Source: Pseudoips prasinana (Eukaryota; Arthropoda; Insecta; Lepidoptera; Nolidae). Taken from it: a DNA stretch of 64,000 nucleotides. Made by a program: the position numbers and the translations under genes. Shown piece after piece: positions 42,111 to 52,800 of the stretch (position 1 is the stretch's first letter; the number at the start of each line of letters is the position of its first letter). The notes below the pieces were generated by a model. That model was given only the letters and a program-made list of their open reading frames with translations, ran no database searches and had not been told where the DNA came from. The stretch spans positions 2,294,001-2,358,000 of the forward strand of contig OX621261.1 in NCBI GenBank assembly GCA_951640165.1, written 5' to 3'.

Positions 42111-42344
42111 AAGTTTTTATAATTATATTTATACCTTTTTCAAGAATGTTAAATACATTTGTAGAAATTAAACACTTTGTTTCAATGCCAACGACATTCT
42201 TTAAATGCTTATTGCTAAGTTCATGATGTATCTATTCTCGTAATAATAAATAAATAAAATATTCTTGACTTGGGACTTGAGATACCCATAAAACGAATAA
42301 TACATGATAGAATTTGTTTATTGAAACAATAGAAATACGAATGT

Positions 42345-42478
42345 GCAAGCCAGCACATCAAGCTACCCCAATCTAGCAAATTTCCCCAATTGAAAGTGAA
42401 CCTTATGCTTACGAGATAAAGTTGAAAATCTATAAAAAAAAATTGACAGATTGGGGTAACTGGATGTGCTGGCGTCTG
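42345..42478. mobile_element. MITE family T, third copy
   Basis: ~134 bp. AGCCAGCACATCAAGCTACC to GATGTGCTGGCGTCTG. The left end is mutated and TA is not clear. Confidence 0.75.
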
Positions 42479-42669
42479 GACATCCAGTATCGTAAATATA
42501 GTTAAAAAAACAACTCATAAATATTCCATTCAACCAATCCTTTGTTTGTCTTCTGCTCAAATGTACCTTAGAAAATGGACAAGTGCGACTCGCGCTTGAA
42601 GGGTTCCGTATGTTGCAAAATACAAAAAAAAAATATATAATACACCGGAAGTTGGTCTCAATTCTACTA

Positions 42670-42843
42670 TAATTTTTTTTTTTTCTATTTATTTGAAAGG
42701 CAGGTTAAGCAACTAGGCTCGCGGTCGGTCTAATGATGGGTTTAATTTTAGAGCGTCTACGTGCTTCCGAGGCCCGGTTGTAGTCATTAGACAACATTTG
42801 TTATGTCAGAGTCCTACTGGGCGGCTAAAACAACTCTGTCATT
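42670..42843 (-). mobile_element. SINE family F
   Basis: Inverse of the 10780 repeat: GTTGTTTTAGCCGCCCAGTA and ACTACAACCGGGCCTCGG. At 42580-42612 a minus-strand remnant of a family G end precedes it. Confidence 0.5.
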
Positions 42844-42857
42844 TAGTAGTATCTATA

Positions 42858-43176
42858 TCTATACATATAATAAAATCGTAGAAAAGTCAAAACTGTACAT
42901 TGAATATTTTTTTAAAGGATAATTGGGGCGTGATCTATAATCGATATCGAAGCCAAAAATGTAGTTTTTAGAATTTTTGTCTGTGTGTCTGTTTGTCTGT
43001 ATGTATGTCCGGGCTAAACTCAAAAAGTACTGCATGGATTTACTTCAAATTTTGCATGAATATTACTAAGAGGTCGGGTCAACATATAGGCTACATATTA
43101 TCACGCTATCACCTACGGGGGAGGAGCTGTGATAATTATAAAGTTTAACGCGGGTAAAACCGCGGGGCACAGCTAG
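42858..43176 (+). mobile_element. Helitron-like type A, full length
   Basis: 319 bp, TCTATACATATAATAAAATC to CGCGGGGCACAGCTAG + T. A good reference copy: no internal foldback. Confidence 0.9.
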
Positions 43177-43247
43177 TTTGAAATGAAATGCTGTATTATT
43201 AAGACGAGATGGAAGGATATATTTTTTTTTTGTCTTCTTATAATTGA

Positions 43248-43492
43248 CAGGCTGGCTTCCCTTCAACGCCGTAGGTCGTGGGTCGATTTCCACCCAGTAC
43301 AGATTTTTGTGTGCATGAACATGTCTGTTCGTCCTGAGTCTGGGTGTAATAACCTATATAAGTATGTATTTACATAAGAAAAGTAGTAGGTAAATGTAGT
43401 ATATCAGTTACCTGTTTTCCATAGTACAAGCTCTGCTTAGTTTAGGATCAGATGGCCGTGTGTCAATAATGTCCCAGGATATTATTATTATT
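43248..43492 (+). mobile_element. SINE family B, full length
   Basis: Head with GGTCGTGGGTCGATTTCCAC, body ACATGTCTGTTCGTCCTGAG, end GATGGCCGTGTGTCAATAATG plus (ATT)n. Confidence 0.85.
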
Positions 43493-43613
43493 ATAATGAG
43501 GTAAAAAGAAGAATTCAACTTGTGACACCATAGCATTAATTATGCTTTGCTGACCCATTCCCCCACTCTGATTGTTTTCAGTGACCCATGAGATGGACCA
43601 CAATCACACTAAT

Positions 43614-43959
43614 ATTATACATAACATTAACAGTTTGTGAGTGTGTATGTTTGTTACTTCTTCACGGCTAAACGGCTGGAGCGATTTTAATAAGTTTTGG
43701 TATGTAGTTAGCTGACACGCTGGATTAACACATAGGCTATAATTTATATAGTTTTACGCGGGTAAAACCACGGGGCACAGCTCTTATTATAAAGGCGAAT
43801 GTTTGTGAGTTGCACGTATGGATGTTTGTTACTCTTTCACGTCTAAACGGCTGGAGCGATTTTAATAAAATTTGGTATGGAGTTAACTGACACCCTGGAT
43901 TAACACAAAAGCTATAACTTATAAAGTTTAACGCAGGTAAAACCGCGAGGCACAGCTAG
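43614..43959 (+). mobile_element. Two Helitron-like type B copies head to tail
   Basis: TCACACTAATATTATACATA to GGGGCACAGCTC (43614-43790), then TTATTATAAAGGCGAATGTT to GAGGCACAGCTAG (to 43959). Confidence 0.8.
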
Positions 43960-43995
43960 TATTAAATAAATGCAGCAGCTTTAATTATAATAAAT

Positions 43996-44259
43996 TCTAC
44001 TAATATTATAAATGCGAAAGTTTGTGTGTATGGATGTTTCTTAGTTTTTCACGGAAAAATTACTAAATAGATTTGATGAAACTTTTAGTAATATACATAT
44101 GTAGTTTATATAGCCGAATGACATATAGACTATATCTTCCTAATATTATTAATACAAAAGTTTGTGAGTATGGATGTTTGTTACTCTTTCTCTCAAAAAC
44201 TACGACACTGACTTTGTTAGAACTTTGTAGTAATATAGCTTATATATCCAAATAACATG
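43996..44259 (+). mobile_element. Helitron-like 5' fragments (two)
   Basis: TACTAATATTATAAATGCG and, at ~44140, CCTAATATTATTAATACAAAAG, each followed by GTTTGTG(A)GTATGGATGTTT. Neither has a CTAG end. Confidence 0.55.
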
Positions 44260-44577
44260 TCTATACATATAATAAAATCGTAGGAAAGTCAAAACTGTAC
44301 AATGAATATTTTTTTTAAATGATGCCTGAGGCGTGATCTACAATCAATACTGAAGCCAAAAATATAGTTTTTAGAAGTTTTGTCTGTTTGTCTGTATGTA
44401 TGTCCGGGCTAACCTCAAAAAGCACTGCATGGGTTTACTTCAAATTCTGCATGAATATTACTAAGAGGTCGGATCAACATATGGGCTACATATTATCACG
44501 CTATCACTTACGGGGGAGGAGCTGTGATCATTTATAAAGTTTGAGTTGATCATTTAAAAACCGCGGGGCACAGCTAG
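44260..44577 (+). mobile_element. Helitron-like type A
   Basis: TCTATACATATAATAAAATC to CGGGGCACAGCTAG. A 3' end of another copy follows at 44578-44622. Confidence 0.85.
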
Positions 44578-44605
44578 TAGACTATAATTTACTAAGTTTA
44601 ACGCG

Positions 44606-44760
44606 AGTGAAACCGCTAGTTCATAATACTATCCAATCTAGCCTTCTTTGGAATGAGCTTCCTTTTGGAATCAGGATGGTTAAGACACGGTTTGCGTTTA
44701 AAAAGAAAGTACGTGAGCATATTTGTAAGAAGCTTCACGCAGAAATGTCTCATCAATAAT
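44606..44760 (+). pseudogene. CR1/jockey-like LINE C-terminal fragment
   Basis: SSLLWNELPFGIRMVKTRFA, FKKKVREHICKKLHAEMSHQ then a stop. 'lWNeLP..ir' is the C-terminal block. Its 3' UTR may extend to ~44930. Confidence 0.55.
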
Positions 44761-44929
44761 TTTATTTAGTGTAGTATAGTATTATAGTATAGTATTCATT
44801 AGTTTAAAATCATATAATATTTATTTTATAGTACGTATTGTATATATTTATATATTATGGATAGTATTCTTAATTATTATTATTTATAATTATAATAAGT
44901 AAATACATTTTTTATACCTAAGTGCACCT

Positions 44930-45175
44930 ACCATGATCTCTCTGCACTACCCCAACTACTCTGGACCAAATCCCGTGTTCATGCCCGCTTGAGTATGTTT
45001 CGCCGGACCGTCTCAACTGGGTCGTGTTGAAACCGGTAGTAGATGAACCCACTGAGTTTGTTTCGCTGGGTCTTCTCAGTTGGGGCGCATTGGATCCGGT
45101 GGTAGCATTAAAGCGCGACCGTCGTTATTAACACAAGGTCCGTCATAATAATAATACCTTTAATATAGACAGAAC
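44930..45175 (+). repeat. Dispersed repeat with (ATA)n tail
   Basis: GTCTTCTCAGTTGGGGCGCA and TGGATCCGGTGGTAGCATTA recur inverted at 882-956. The tail CATAATAATAATACC suggests a SINE/LINE 3' end. Confidence 0.5.
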
Positions 45176-45199
45176 CATTGACAATATGTAGTAAAAATA

Positions 45200-45420
45200 T
45201 TAGACTTAAACTAGATAATTAAACATAATCTCTTGACAATAACTTGATACGAGCTAGCTAAATAGCATTTCTGTAATAAAATAAATTTTATAAATGTTTT
45301 CATACAAGATGTACCTAAATATCTATGTTACTAGAAATAATATCTAATGTATACAACTATATTACTACAAACATGTTCTGACTATTTACAAGCGCTTTTT
45401 TAAAGTCTACGTGAATAAAA
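45200..45420 (+). repeat. Unoccupied paralogue of the 40272 locus
   Basis: ACATGTTCTGACTATTTACA, AGCGCTTTTTTAAAGTC, CTACGTGAATAAAAACC: same sequence as around 40440-41220 but without the family G insertion. Confidence 0.8.
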
Positions 45421-45800
45421 ACCTTTTTTATTTTATTTTTTATTTTACCCGCAGGTTGACTGGTAGAAAATGCCTTTGGCATTAAGTCCGCCTATGTACA
45501 TTCCCATTGTACTGAAGTATAAATAAATAAATAAAATACTTTGCTTTTTAAGAACCACCGAACACTATGGTTTTCTAATTGGTATCCACGGAACCCTAAA
45601 AAGATAACAAATTCACGTTTCAATAACAGAACAGAACAGTATTTATACAAAAATCTCTGGGGTATTTTCTTAGCGAACAGTTGCTCGTTTTCAATGTTTT
45701 TTTAATAATCCGTAATGTATAATATTGTAACGAAGATATATACATGCTGGCCGAGAAGTTGACGTTCAAACACAAAATTTAGATACTTTGTGATGAGGAG

Positions 45801-45861
45801 TATTTGTATAGATTGGAAATGGACGTGATTCGGATACGTCCATTTCCAATCTATACAAATA
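45801..45861. repeat. Foldback at a Helitron 5' junction
   Basis: 26-bp perfect arms (45801-45826 and 45836-45861) with a 9-bp spacer. The right arm spans the Helitron start at 45850. Confidence 0.92.
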
Positions 45862-46165
45862 AATAAAATTGGAGTGTCTGTTTGTAATATTGAAATAACC
45901 GGTTTTAACTACATAAATATGAATATATATACGGTACATACACCAAAATAACATTTTTTACAATTTTTGTCTGTCTGTCTGTCTGTTTGTTCCGGCTAAT
46001 CTCTGAAACGGCTGGACCGATTTTGACGGGACTTTTATTGGCAGGTAGCTGATGTTATAAGGAGTAACTTAGGCTACTTTAGAAAAAGTCATTTATTTTA
46101 CAAAAAAACAAAAACAAAACAAAATAAACTAATTAACACGCGGACGAAGTCGCGGGCACAGCTAG
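45850..46165 (+). mobile_element. Helitron-like element, type C
   Basis: TCTATACAAATAAATAAAAT to GAAGTCGCGGGCACAGCTAG + T, 316 bp. The 3' end matches that of the helicase-bearing remnant (ends 26551), suggesting the same mobilising enzyme. Confidence 0.85.
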
Positions 46166-46533
46166 TTAATAATATATTCCAATCCTACGATATTGCGTAG
46201 TTTTCGAGATAGAATTTTTTAAATATTTCTTTTAATAAATTTCACCTGACATCAGATTTCGACTTTATTTTCGTTCTGTTGAACATTTCTGGTTCAGTTT
46301 TTTTGTGATAACTAATTAGCATAGTTTAACCTAACACCCTAAAAAGTATGGTTTATCTAATCATTGCAGAACTGGCTTAGAATGTATTCGAAAGTTCAAA
46401 ATTAGGGTTTGGGCTCAGGACTCATAAATTATCAAAGTATCAAAAAAAAACGCAAAATCGTCGTAGAACATAAGTACATGGGGGTGATTCTGATACTCCT
46501 CATTACAAAATACCTAAATTTTGCGTTTAGGAA

Positions 46534-46694
46534 AGGTCAGGTCAGAAGTACCCTAAACCGGCGAGCATGTATGAAGAATATAATGTCAGTAAACGAAGCT
46601 AAAGAGGTGTGCAAGGATCGTGACAAATGGAAGTCCGTTGTCTCTGCCTACCCCTCTGGGAGACAGGCGTGAGTCTATGTATGTATGTATGTAT
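46534..46694 (+). pseudogene. RTE-like LINE (family 1), last codons and tail
   Basis: KGQVRSTLNRRACMKNIMSV, NEAKEVCKDRDKWKSVVSAY, PSGRQA stop, then (GTAT)n. It continues where the 30011-30623 copy has its frame break. Inserted in an inverted terminus between GCGTTT and GAACGTC. Confidence 0.85.
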
Positions 46695-46824
46695 GAACGT
46701 CAACTCCTCGGCCACCCTATATATAGATAGGTAACGCAGCAGAAAAGTAATAACAATTATGGACAAAGAAAGAGAAAAAAATCGTATAACAACAGCCTTT
46801 TGTTCGGAATTAAATAGCCTGGGA

Positions 46825-47862
46825 CATTATTCACACACGGTCATGTGATACCAAACTAAGCAGAGCTTGTTCTATGGAAAGTAGATAACTGATATATTAC
46901 ATACTAGCTATGCCCCGCGGTTTCACCCGCGTTAAAGTAGTTTTGGCGTAAAAGAGTAACAAACATACATCCATACACATTATTCACACATGGCCATATG
47001 ATACCAAACTAAGCAGAGCTTGTTCTATGGAAAGTAGATAACTGATGTATTACTAGCTATGCCCCGCGGTTTCACCCGCGTTAAAGTAGTTTTGGCGTAA
47101 AATAGTAACAAACATACATCCATACACATTATTCACACATGGCCATGTGATACCAAACTAAGCAGAGCTTGTACTATGGAAAGTAGATAACTGATATATT
47201 ACTAGCTATGCCCCGCGGTTTCACCCGCGTTAAAGTAGTTTTGGCGTAAAATAGTAACAAACACACATCCATACACATTATTCACACATGGCCATGTGAT
47301 ACCAAACTAAGCAGAGCTTGTTCTATGGAAAGTAGATAACTGATATATTACATACTAGCTATGCCCCGCGGTTTCACCCGCGTTAAAGTAGTTTTGGCGT
47401 AAAATAGTAACAAACATACATCCATACACATTATTCACACATGGCCATGTGATACCAAACTAAGCAGAGCTTGTTCTATGGAAAGTAGATAACTGATATA
47501 TTACATACTAGCTATGCCCCGCGGTTTCACCCGCGTAAAAGAGTAACAAACATACATCCATACACATTATTCACACATGGCCATGTGATACCAAACTAAG
47601 CAGAGCTTGTACTATGGAAAGTAGATAACTGATATATTACTAGCTATGCCCCGCGGTTTCACCCGCGTTAAAGTAGTTTTGGCGTAAAATAGTAACAAAC
47701 ACACATCCATACACATTATTCACACATGGCCATGTGATACCAAACTAAGCAGAGCTTGTTCTATGGAAAGTAGATAACTGATATATTACTAGCTATGCCC
47801 CGCGGTTTCACCCGCGTAAAAGTAGTTTTTGCGTAAAATAGTAACAAACATACATCCATACA
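46825..47862. repeat. Composite satellite of SINE B plus Helitron ends, seven units
   Basis: CATTATTCACAC recurs at 46825, 46978, 47127, 47276, 47429, 47565 and 47714 (spacing 153, 149, 149, 153, 136, 149). Each unit is the inverted SINE B 3' end (CAAACTAAGCAGAGCTTGT) joined to an inverted Helitron 3' end (CTAGCTATGCCCCGCGG) and part of its body (GTAACAAACATACATCCATA). Confidence 0.95.
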
Positions 47863-47945
47863 TCTATGCTCACATCACTAACTTTTGCATTTATAATATT
47901 AGTAGGATGTGTACCTCTAGTTTTGGCAGATAATCATAATAAAGG

Positions 47946-48115
47946 AATTATCCCTGTGTCGCGGGGTACTTTACAAACATATAATAGACGGACACAAATT
48001 ACATCCAGACTCCGAACAACTATTAATGGGTCAGACAAAGGATTGTCCTGTGCGGGACTCGAACCCGGGACATGAAAAAGCGAGGCAACTGTCTTAGCCG
48101 CTGCGCCAAGTCAAG
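47946..48115 (-). mobile_element. SINE family E head and repeat
   Basis: Minus strand TTGGCGCAGCGGCTAAGACA (box-A-like) and GGGTTCGAGTCCCGCACAGG (box B). The adjoining ATATAATAGACGGACACAAA recurs at 35540. It reads like a tRNA but the ends cannot pair into an acceptor stem. Confidence 0.6.
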
Positions 48116-48166
48116 TTAACTGTTTTTAGATATATTAAAGTATGTTTATCAATTGTTTGATATGAC

Positions 48167-48522
48167 TGCCTCGTTGGTCTAGCGGTAGCGTGTTCAACCG
48201 TAGATAACGAGGTCCTGGGTTCAAATCCCGGGTCGGGCCAAAAACTGACTTTGGTATAAAAAAGAAATTTCTCAGTATCAGTCCGAAGTCTGGAAGTTGG
48301 CGGTATTACACCCCCGTGCCTCGGAGAGCACGTAAAGACGTCGGTCCTGTACCTGAACTCTTTCCGGTCGTGTCGCTAGTCGTCCCATCGGATCATGAGA
48401 GTGATGGAATAGAAAGTGCCCCTATGTTTGCGCACACACTTGTGCACTATAATATGTCCTGCGCAATTGGCTAGTCTCCAGTAAGACTGGCCGCCGTGGC
48501 CGAAATTCGGTCGGGAGGACAT
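48167..48522 (+). mobile_element. SINE family A, full length
   Basis: Box A TGGTCTAGCGGTAGCG, box B GGTTCAAATCC, end GGTCGGGAGGACATC. Clean copy without insertion. Confidence 0.88.
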
Positions 48523-48591
48523 CATAGTACGGGGGCTGTCTAGCTTGGGCTTAGATGGCAGTGTCTTCGTTGTCCCACAAATGATTGTATT

Positions 48592-49099
48592 GGGACTCTA
48601 CCGGCTAAGTCACCGAACATCGATTTCTTAAATGGCGTTCAAATAAATAAAGGTTAAAAAATACTTAATCAATCGTTAAATCGTGTAACACGCATTACTC
48701 AACACGTAAATAATAATCTAATATAAATCGCCACCTCATAACTAATATTCGATTATTGTTGTCAAACGTCAGTGTCAAACTTGAATTGACAGCGTCAGGT
48801 AGATGTGAAGGCAATCGGTCATCGTCCGTCGAGCGAGTAGCTAACGTAAGTAGCTCTTTATGATTTAATGTTATAAACTGAAGATAATGTGTAATAAATT
48901 ATGTTGTTATGGTACTGATCATGTTTGATTTCGAGCCATTCCCTTTTGAGTTTTACAATCGGTTTCAACGTTCACAATCGATTCCGGACCATTTATGACG
49001 TCACATGTGCTCATGAAAGCCATTAAGTAATTTTTAACCTTTATTTATTTGGACGCCATTTAAGAAATCGATGTTCGGCAACTTAGCCGGTATAGCCCC
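48592..49099. mobile_element. MITE family P, long form (508 bp)
   Basis: Inverted ends GGGACTCTACCGGCTAAGTC / GCAACTTAGCCGGTATAGCCC extend ~90 bp (AATGGCGTTCAAATAAATAA / TTATTTATTTGGACGCCATT). The middle (48690-48960) is unique to this copy. Inserted in a family E SINE-like sequence. Confidence 0.85.
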
Positions 49100-49165
49100 T
49101 GTGCGGGAATCGAACCCGGTACATGAAGCGAGGCAACTATCTAACTGCAATGCTAGCTTAACTAC
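49100..49165 (-). mobile_element. SINE family E head, right of MITE P
   Basis: TGTGCGGGAATCGAACCCGG and GAGGCAACTATC on the plus strand match 48046-48095. The left flank of MITE P (CACAAATGATTGT) looks like the rest of the same SINE. Confidence 0.6.
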
Positions 49166-49359
49166 AATGGCTGCTATTATAAGTTGATTTGATATTCGAA
49201 CTTATAATTTAAGTATAATATTTGTATTAACCAGTGAAATGTAAAAGATTGTTAGAGAGACTTGTTCAAGAACATTACGGGAGCCGTGTAGCCCGCAGGC
49301 GTGTACGTGTCCGCTGTCGTACGGCACGGGATTACACGGTAATACACGTGCACGTGTAA

Positions 49360-50080
49360 GGCTGATTTCAGAGTCGCGCCGGCGAGCGGCGCCGTCCAAA
49401 CGCGCGCGCTTTCAATTACACTAGATAGGAGTTGCGTTTCATAGTCACGCAGTTCAAACGCGCCGCCGGTGACACGCGCGCCGTCGGCCAGCGCTGCCCG
49501 AGCTCCTCTACTGGCAGCTAGCGTTTCAGAGTGACGCGGGTCGCACGCGCTGTTGCGTACACTTAAAACGAAAATGTTTAAAAAGCTGTAACTAAGTATC
49601 TTCTGGTAAGTCGGCGAACGATGTTACGAAGGCGCCTCTTAGTAGTTTTACACCTAGATAAGTATAACATTGTTTAAGTTTGTTATGATTAGAACCACGT
49701 AGCATAAATTGTCATTATGTTTTTACTTTTTGTTTTATGTTCATTTTAATTTTAATTTTTTACTATGTATGTAACTATGCCAACGAACATATATTATTAA
49801 AATTTTGTTAATATCTTTGTTCTCATGTGAGGGACGTATGTCTTAATGAGAATAAATATCGTTAAAGTTTAGTAACCTTGTGGCATTGAACGGAAAAATT
49901 TTCAATCTTCTACTACGACGTCGCTGTTGCACTCTTTCCATAAAAAATAAATAGCTAAACTAGATTATACACAACTGTACATTGCAAAGAAACGCGCGAT
50001 ACTAAAACTCGTTTCACAGTGGTCCGCGTGTCAAGCGCGCGCTGTTGAAACGCGTTGGCCTACGGCGCGCGCCGTAGGCC
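49360..50080. mobile_element. GC-rich MITE-like element
   Basis: CGCG-rich ends (TTTCAGAGTCGCGCCGGCGA; TTTCACAGTGGTCCGCGTGT) surround an AT-rich middle. Ends with a 24-bp perfect palindrome GGCCTACGGCGC/GCGCCGTAGGCC at 50057-50080. Boundaries uncertain. Unlike its surroundings in composition. Confidence 0.45.
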
Positions 50081-50148
50081 GGTTGTAATAAATCCATTTT
50101 AGATATCAAAATTCAAGCGACTAAAATACTAGTTGAGTGACTAGAAAT

Positions 50149-50264
50149 ACAGAGAGGGCAACTTCCATATTACGAAAGAAACGAGTTTTCCGGAAGTTAT
50201 TTGGTAACCCAAATAACTTCCGGAAAACTCGTTTCTTTCGTAATATGGAAGTTGCCCTCTCTGT
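50149..50264. repeat. 116-bp near-perfect palindrome
   Basis: 50149-50204 and 50209-50264 are identical reverse complements (56 bp) with a 4-bp spacer TAAC. Starts ACAGAGAGGGCAACTTCC. It is not an end of any element I recognise. Confidence 0.97.
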
Positions 50265-50284
50265 CTGTCTCTTCTCGGTTAGGT

Positions 50285-50433
50285 TAGAACTGTGAGTTGC
50301 GGAAGTATCGTTTGTTCCCGCGACCCCCGGCGCAGTTGTGAGATGGAACATCGGGGTGGTTTTTAGTCAGTAGGAGTCTGACAGACCCCTCCGCCTCCCC
50401 CAAGGCGGAGGACATCCCCGCAAAAAAAAAAAA
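50285..50433 (+). mobile_element. LINE 3'-UTR-like fragment with A-run
   Basis: ATCGGGGTGGTTTTTAGTCA and CCCCCAAGGCGGAGGACATC followed by 14 A residues at ~50425. This block is familiar from lepidopteran LINE/SINE tails; direction inferred from the A-run. Confidence 0.4.
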
Positions 50434-50672
50434 AAAGCTTAGAACTGTGACCAAAGAGCTAGACACTATTGTTAGTGAAGATTCGCGGTGACATTGGGCT
50501 GGTATTAGGCCGATAATAAAACGGTCTTAAAACTTGTGTCAGGCTGATCAGTAATATGAGTAGGAAGCTTGTTATAAAAACTAATGCAATTTCCTAAAAA
50601 TGATTTATTCATTTTACGGACTCTAAAGCCTGGCATTGCAAGTTTGTTCACTTTTTTTTCTATATTTATCAA

Positions 50673-50945
50673 TATTTTGGAACGAAGTTCCTTATCGCAC
50701 GTTGCGAATGAGGAAGACGGAAAAAATTAAGACGAAAAGTTGTAACGACACTTTTTGCTATAGTAAGCTATTGTAAGCCGTGCGGCTTGCGCATGTTTCT
50801 CTGTCTCTCTCTCTTATAGAAAGCAAGCCAGATATTTTTGTTTCGTCTTTCTATTTCGCATTGAACGGTGTGGTGTCGCGACGATTATTTTGGTTGAGTG
50901 TATACAGGTTTGTTCCTTGACACCTCTCAAGATTTTTTAGATGGC
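50673..50945. mobile_element. MITE-like repeat family N, second copy
   Basis: TGGAACGAAGTTCCTTATCG, CATTGAACGGTGTGGTGTCG, TTGACACCTCTCAAG, as at 41862-42110 but lacking the right GAAGTTCG-type inverted part and with a CT-rich insertion. Confidence 0.6.
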
Positions 50946-50954
50946 ACCGTTAGT

Positions 50955-51500
50955 AGAATAGAATAGAATAATTTTATTTTGCTCATAAAACATGGTAAGT
51001 ACATTATAATAGATGTTGGTGTAACATATGATGTTCCACATGTTTGGTCACAAGTTATGACATGCAAAATCTTAAAAACTAAAAAATCTTAAATGTAAGT
51101 GAAAATGTCATTATATACACAATTAATACAATAAATTACAATTTAAAAAATCTCGGATACAGTTATGAGATATTATTTTATTATTATTATATTGAAAAAA
51201 ATCATTTATGCTATAAAATCATTTATCAGAGAGCCACTGTGTAAATTGTACTTTAATTTTTTTTAATGCTAGATCTCTGAACGAATAAGGAATATTATTA
51301 TATATTTCAATGCACATGGTGTAACTATTATTATTCGTAGCTGTATATTTACTTCTTTATAAAAACACCTGTATCGAAATCTCGTGTATCAATGGACACG
51401 CACAAAACTGGGCAGCATGTTCTTTAATTAGGTTCTGTATCCCTTCAGGCCTATTTTGGTTACGTCGTAGCTATACAGAGCAAGGAAGGCTTATGTTACC
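50955..51500 (-). pseudogene. CR1/jockey-like LINE C-terminus and 3' UTR
   Basis: Minus strand: RSKYTATNNNSYTMCIEIYN and NIPYSFRDLALKKIKVQFTQ, then a stop-broken FYSINDFFQ. The UTR ends in (TTCTA)n next to 50955. 5'-truncated. Confidence 0.65.
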
Positions 51501-51599
51501 TTAAGTTAGTGAAGACATAATATTAGTTTAACTGCAAAAGGAGATGGCCAAAAATTTAAAGGACCTTTGCCCCAGAATGTACTACAAAATACTTATGTT

Positions 51600-51790
51600 A
51601 TTTGAAATGAAATGAAATGAAAAAATGTTTATTTTTGACAAAAAAGAAATTTTACCATACATCGCTAAATTAATATAATAAATTTGGTTGTCAAAAAAGG
51701 CCCCTATCTCAGCATTAGCTACAGCAACACAGGTGTATTACCGCAGCGCTCATCTTCCGATAGAGGCTGATATAAGCCACAATGGCATAG
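51600..51790 (-). mobile_element. LINE 3' end with (ATTTC)n tail
   Basis: GAAATGAAATGAAATG at 51605, then inverse of a block with TCAGCATTAGCTACAGCAAC, comparable to 990-1030. Confidence 0.5.
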
Positions 51791-51984
51791 TAAATTAAAT
51801 AGAAAGTAATATAAATATACATATAAAACAAATTAAAAATTAAAATTTAACTTAAAATGAAAACATAACAAAGCAAAAAATAAATAAACAATTTAAAACA
51901 TATTATAAAATTAAGGATATATATTTGATAATAGAGATCATTTAAAATGTACTTAAAAAGTTTCATATTTTTCAGACCTCTTTA

Positions 51985-52095
51985 AGATGAATTGTGTAAA
52001 TTTAAGTGCGGGTGGGAATCGAACCCACGACCACGGGGTATCTGGCCCCATGTTGGTTAACCGCTCCGCCACTGCACCGTGGTCCTGTGACTCGA
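51985..52095 (-). mobile_element. SINE family D head
   Basis: Minus strand GTGCAGTGGCGGAGCGGTTA (box A) and GTGGGTTCGATTCCCACCCG (box B). A second copy lies at 52340-52445 with 75-80% similarity by eye. Considered as a tRNA gene and rejected: two diverged copies in flanks that also match. Confidence 0.65.
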
Positions 52096-52339
52096 ATTTA
52101 TACAATACGTTCGATATTTCTTAACGCATTTAAGACGCTTTTAACGCCATCTTACCGACACGGCTAACAACGGCTGGAATGTCAATACTTAGATCGGACA
52201 ATTCCAACAGATGGCGCTTTTAAAGTATTCAATTTTGAATATTAATTAAATCATAGTTTTTATTATTAACTATGATTTCATTTATGTATTTAGCATTTTA
52301 AACATGCTATGCTGAAAACAATTATTCAGATATCTTCAA

Positions 52340-52445
52340 AATGATTGTATAAATTTGAGTGCAGGTGGGAATCGAACGCACGACCACGAGGTATTCGGTC
52401 CCATGTTCGTTAACCGCTCCGCTCCCACACCGTGGTTATTAGGAG
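52340..52445 (-). mobile_element. SINE family D head, second copy
   Basis: Box B GTGCGTTCGATTCCCACCTG; the head is altered (GTGTGGGAGCGGAGCGG). Same orientation as 51985-52095. Confidence 0.6.
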
Positions 52446-52599
52446 TCGAATTCATACAATCCATTCTTAACGCATTCTTGGCGAATTTGCATATTGCTAA
52501 GCAGTTGTAGACCAGAGTTATTAATTTTATTTATTTAATTTTACATAAGGCTTATAGACTAATAATAAATTAAATATTACAGATAGATTGACATATTGC

Positions 52600-52800
52600 T
52601 AATAACAAGCCTTCACATTTTAAATTTTTAATACCTTATGTAAAAAAATATTATGGTAAAAGAACTAGGCTATATTTAACTCCAACAATATTTAATAACA
52701 TAGATTTTATAAGGAACTCGTCCAAAGATGATAATATAAGTGCTGTATCATTTAAAAAAAAGACTGAAAAGTACTACCTAAAATATAAATATGTATAGTT
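52600..52800 (+). pseudogene. LINE C-terminal fragment
   Basis: KKYYGKRTRLYLTPTIFNNI, NISAVSFKKKTEKYYLKYKY then a stop. The 'tp.iFN.i....s.k.Fkkk...yl' pattern fits a LINE end; weak. Confidence 0.4.

Larger units (their letters stand above)
45743..46720. mobile_element. TIR element (family G2) with two insertions
   Basis: Ends GGCCGAGAAGTTGACGTTC and GAACGTCAACTCCTCGGCC, inverted repeats of ~60 bp with GATGAGGAGTAT/ATACTCCTCAT. A Helitron (45850-46165) and a LINE tail (46534-46694) sit inside. Body shared with 20930-21313. No transposase. Confidence 0.8.

Noticed and set aside
47866..48075. Frame starting with a signal-peptide-like MLTSLTFAFIILVGCVPLVL
   Set aside because: Only 69 codons, starts in Helitron-like satellite end and ends inside a tRNA-like SINE head.
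48167..48240. tRNA gene candidates (also 10351, 48046, 51985, 60790, 62805, 62946)
   Set aside because: Boxes A and B are good, but the sequences recur with long conserved 3' bodies and do not close an acceptor stem; they are SINE or foldback heads.
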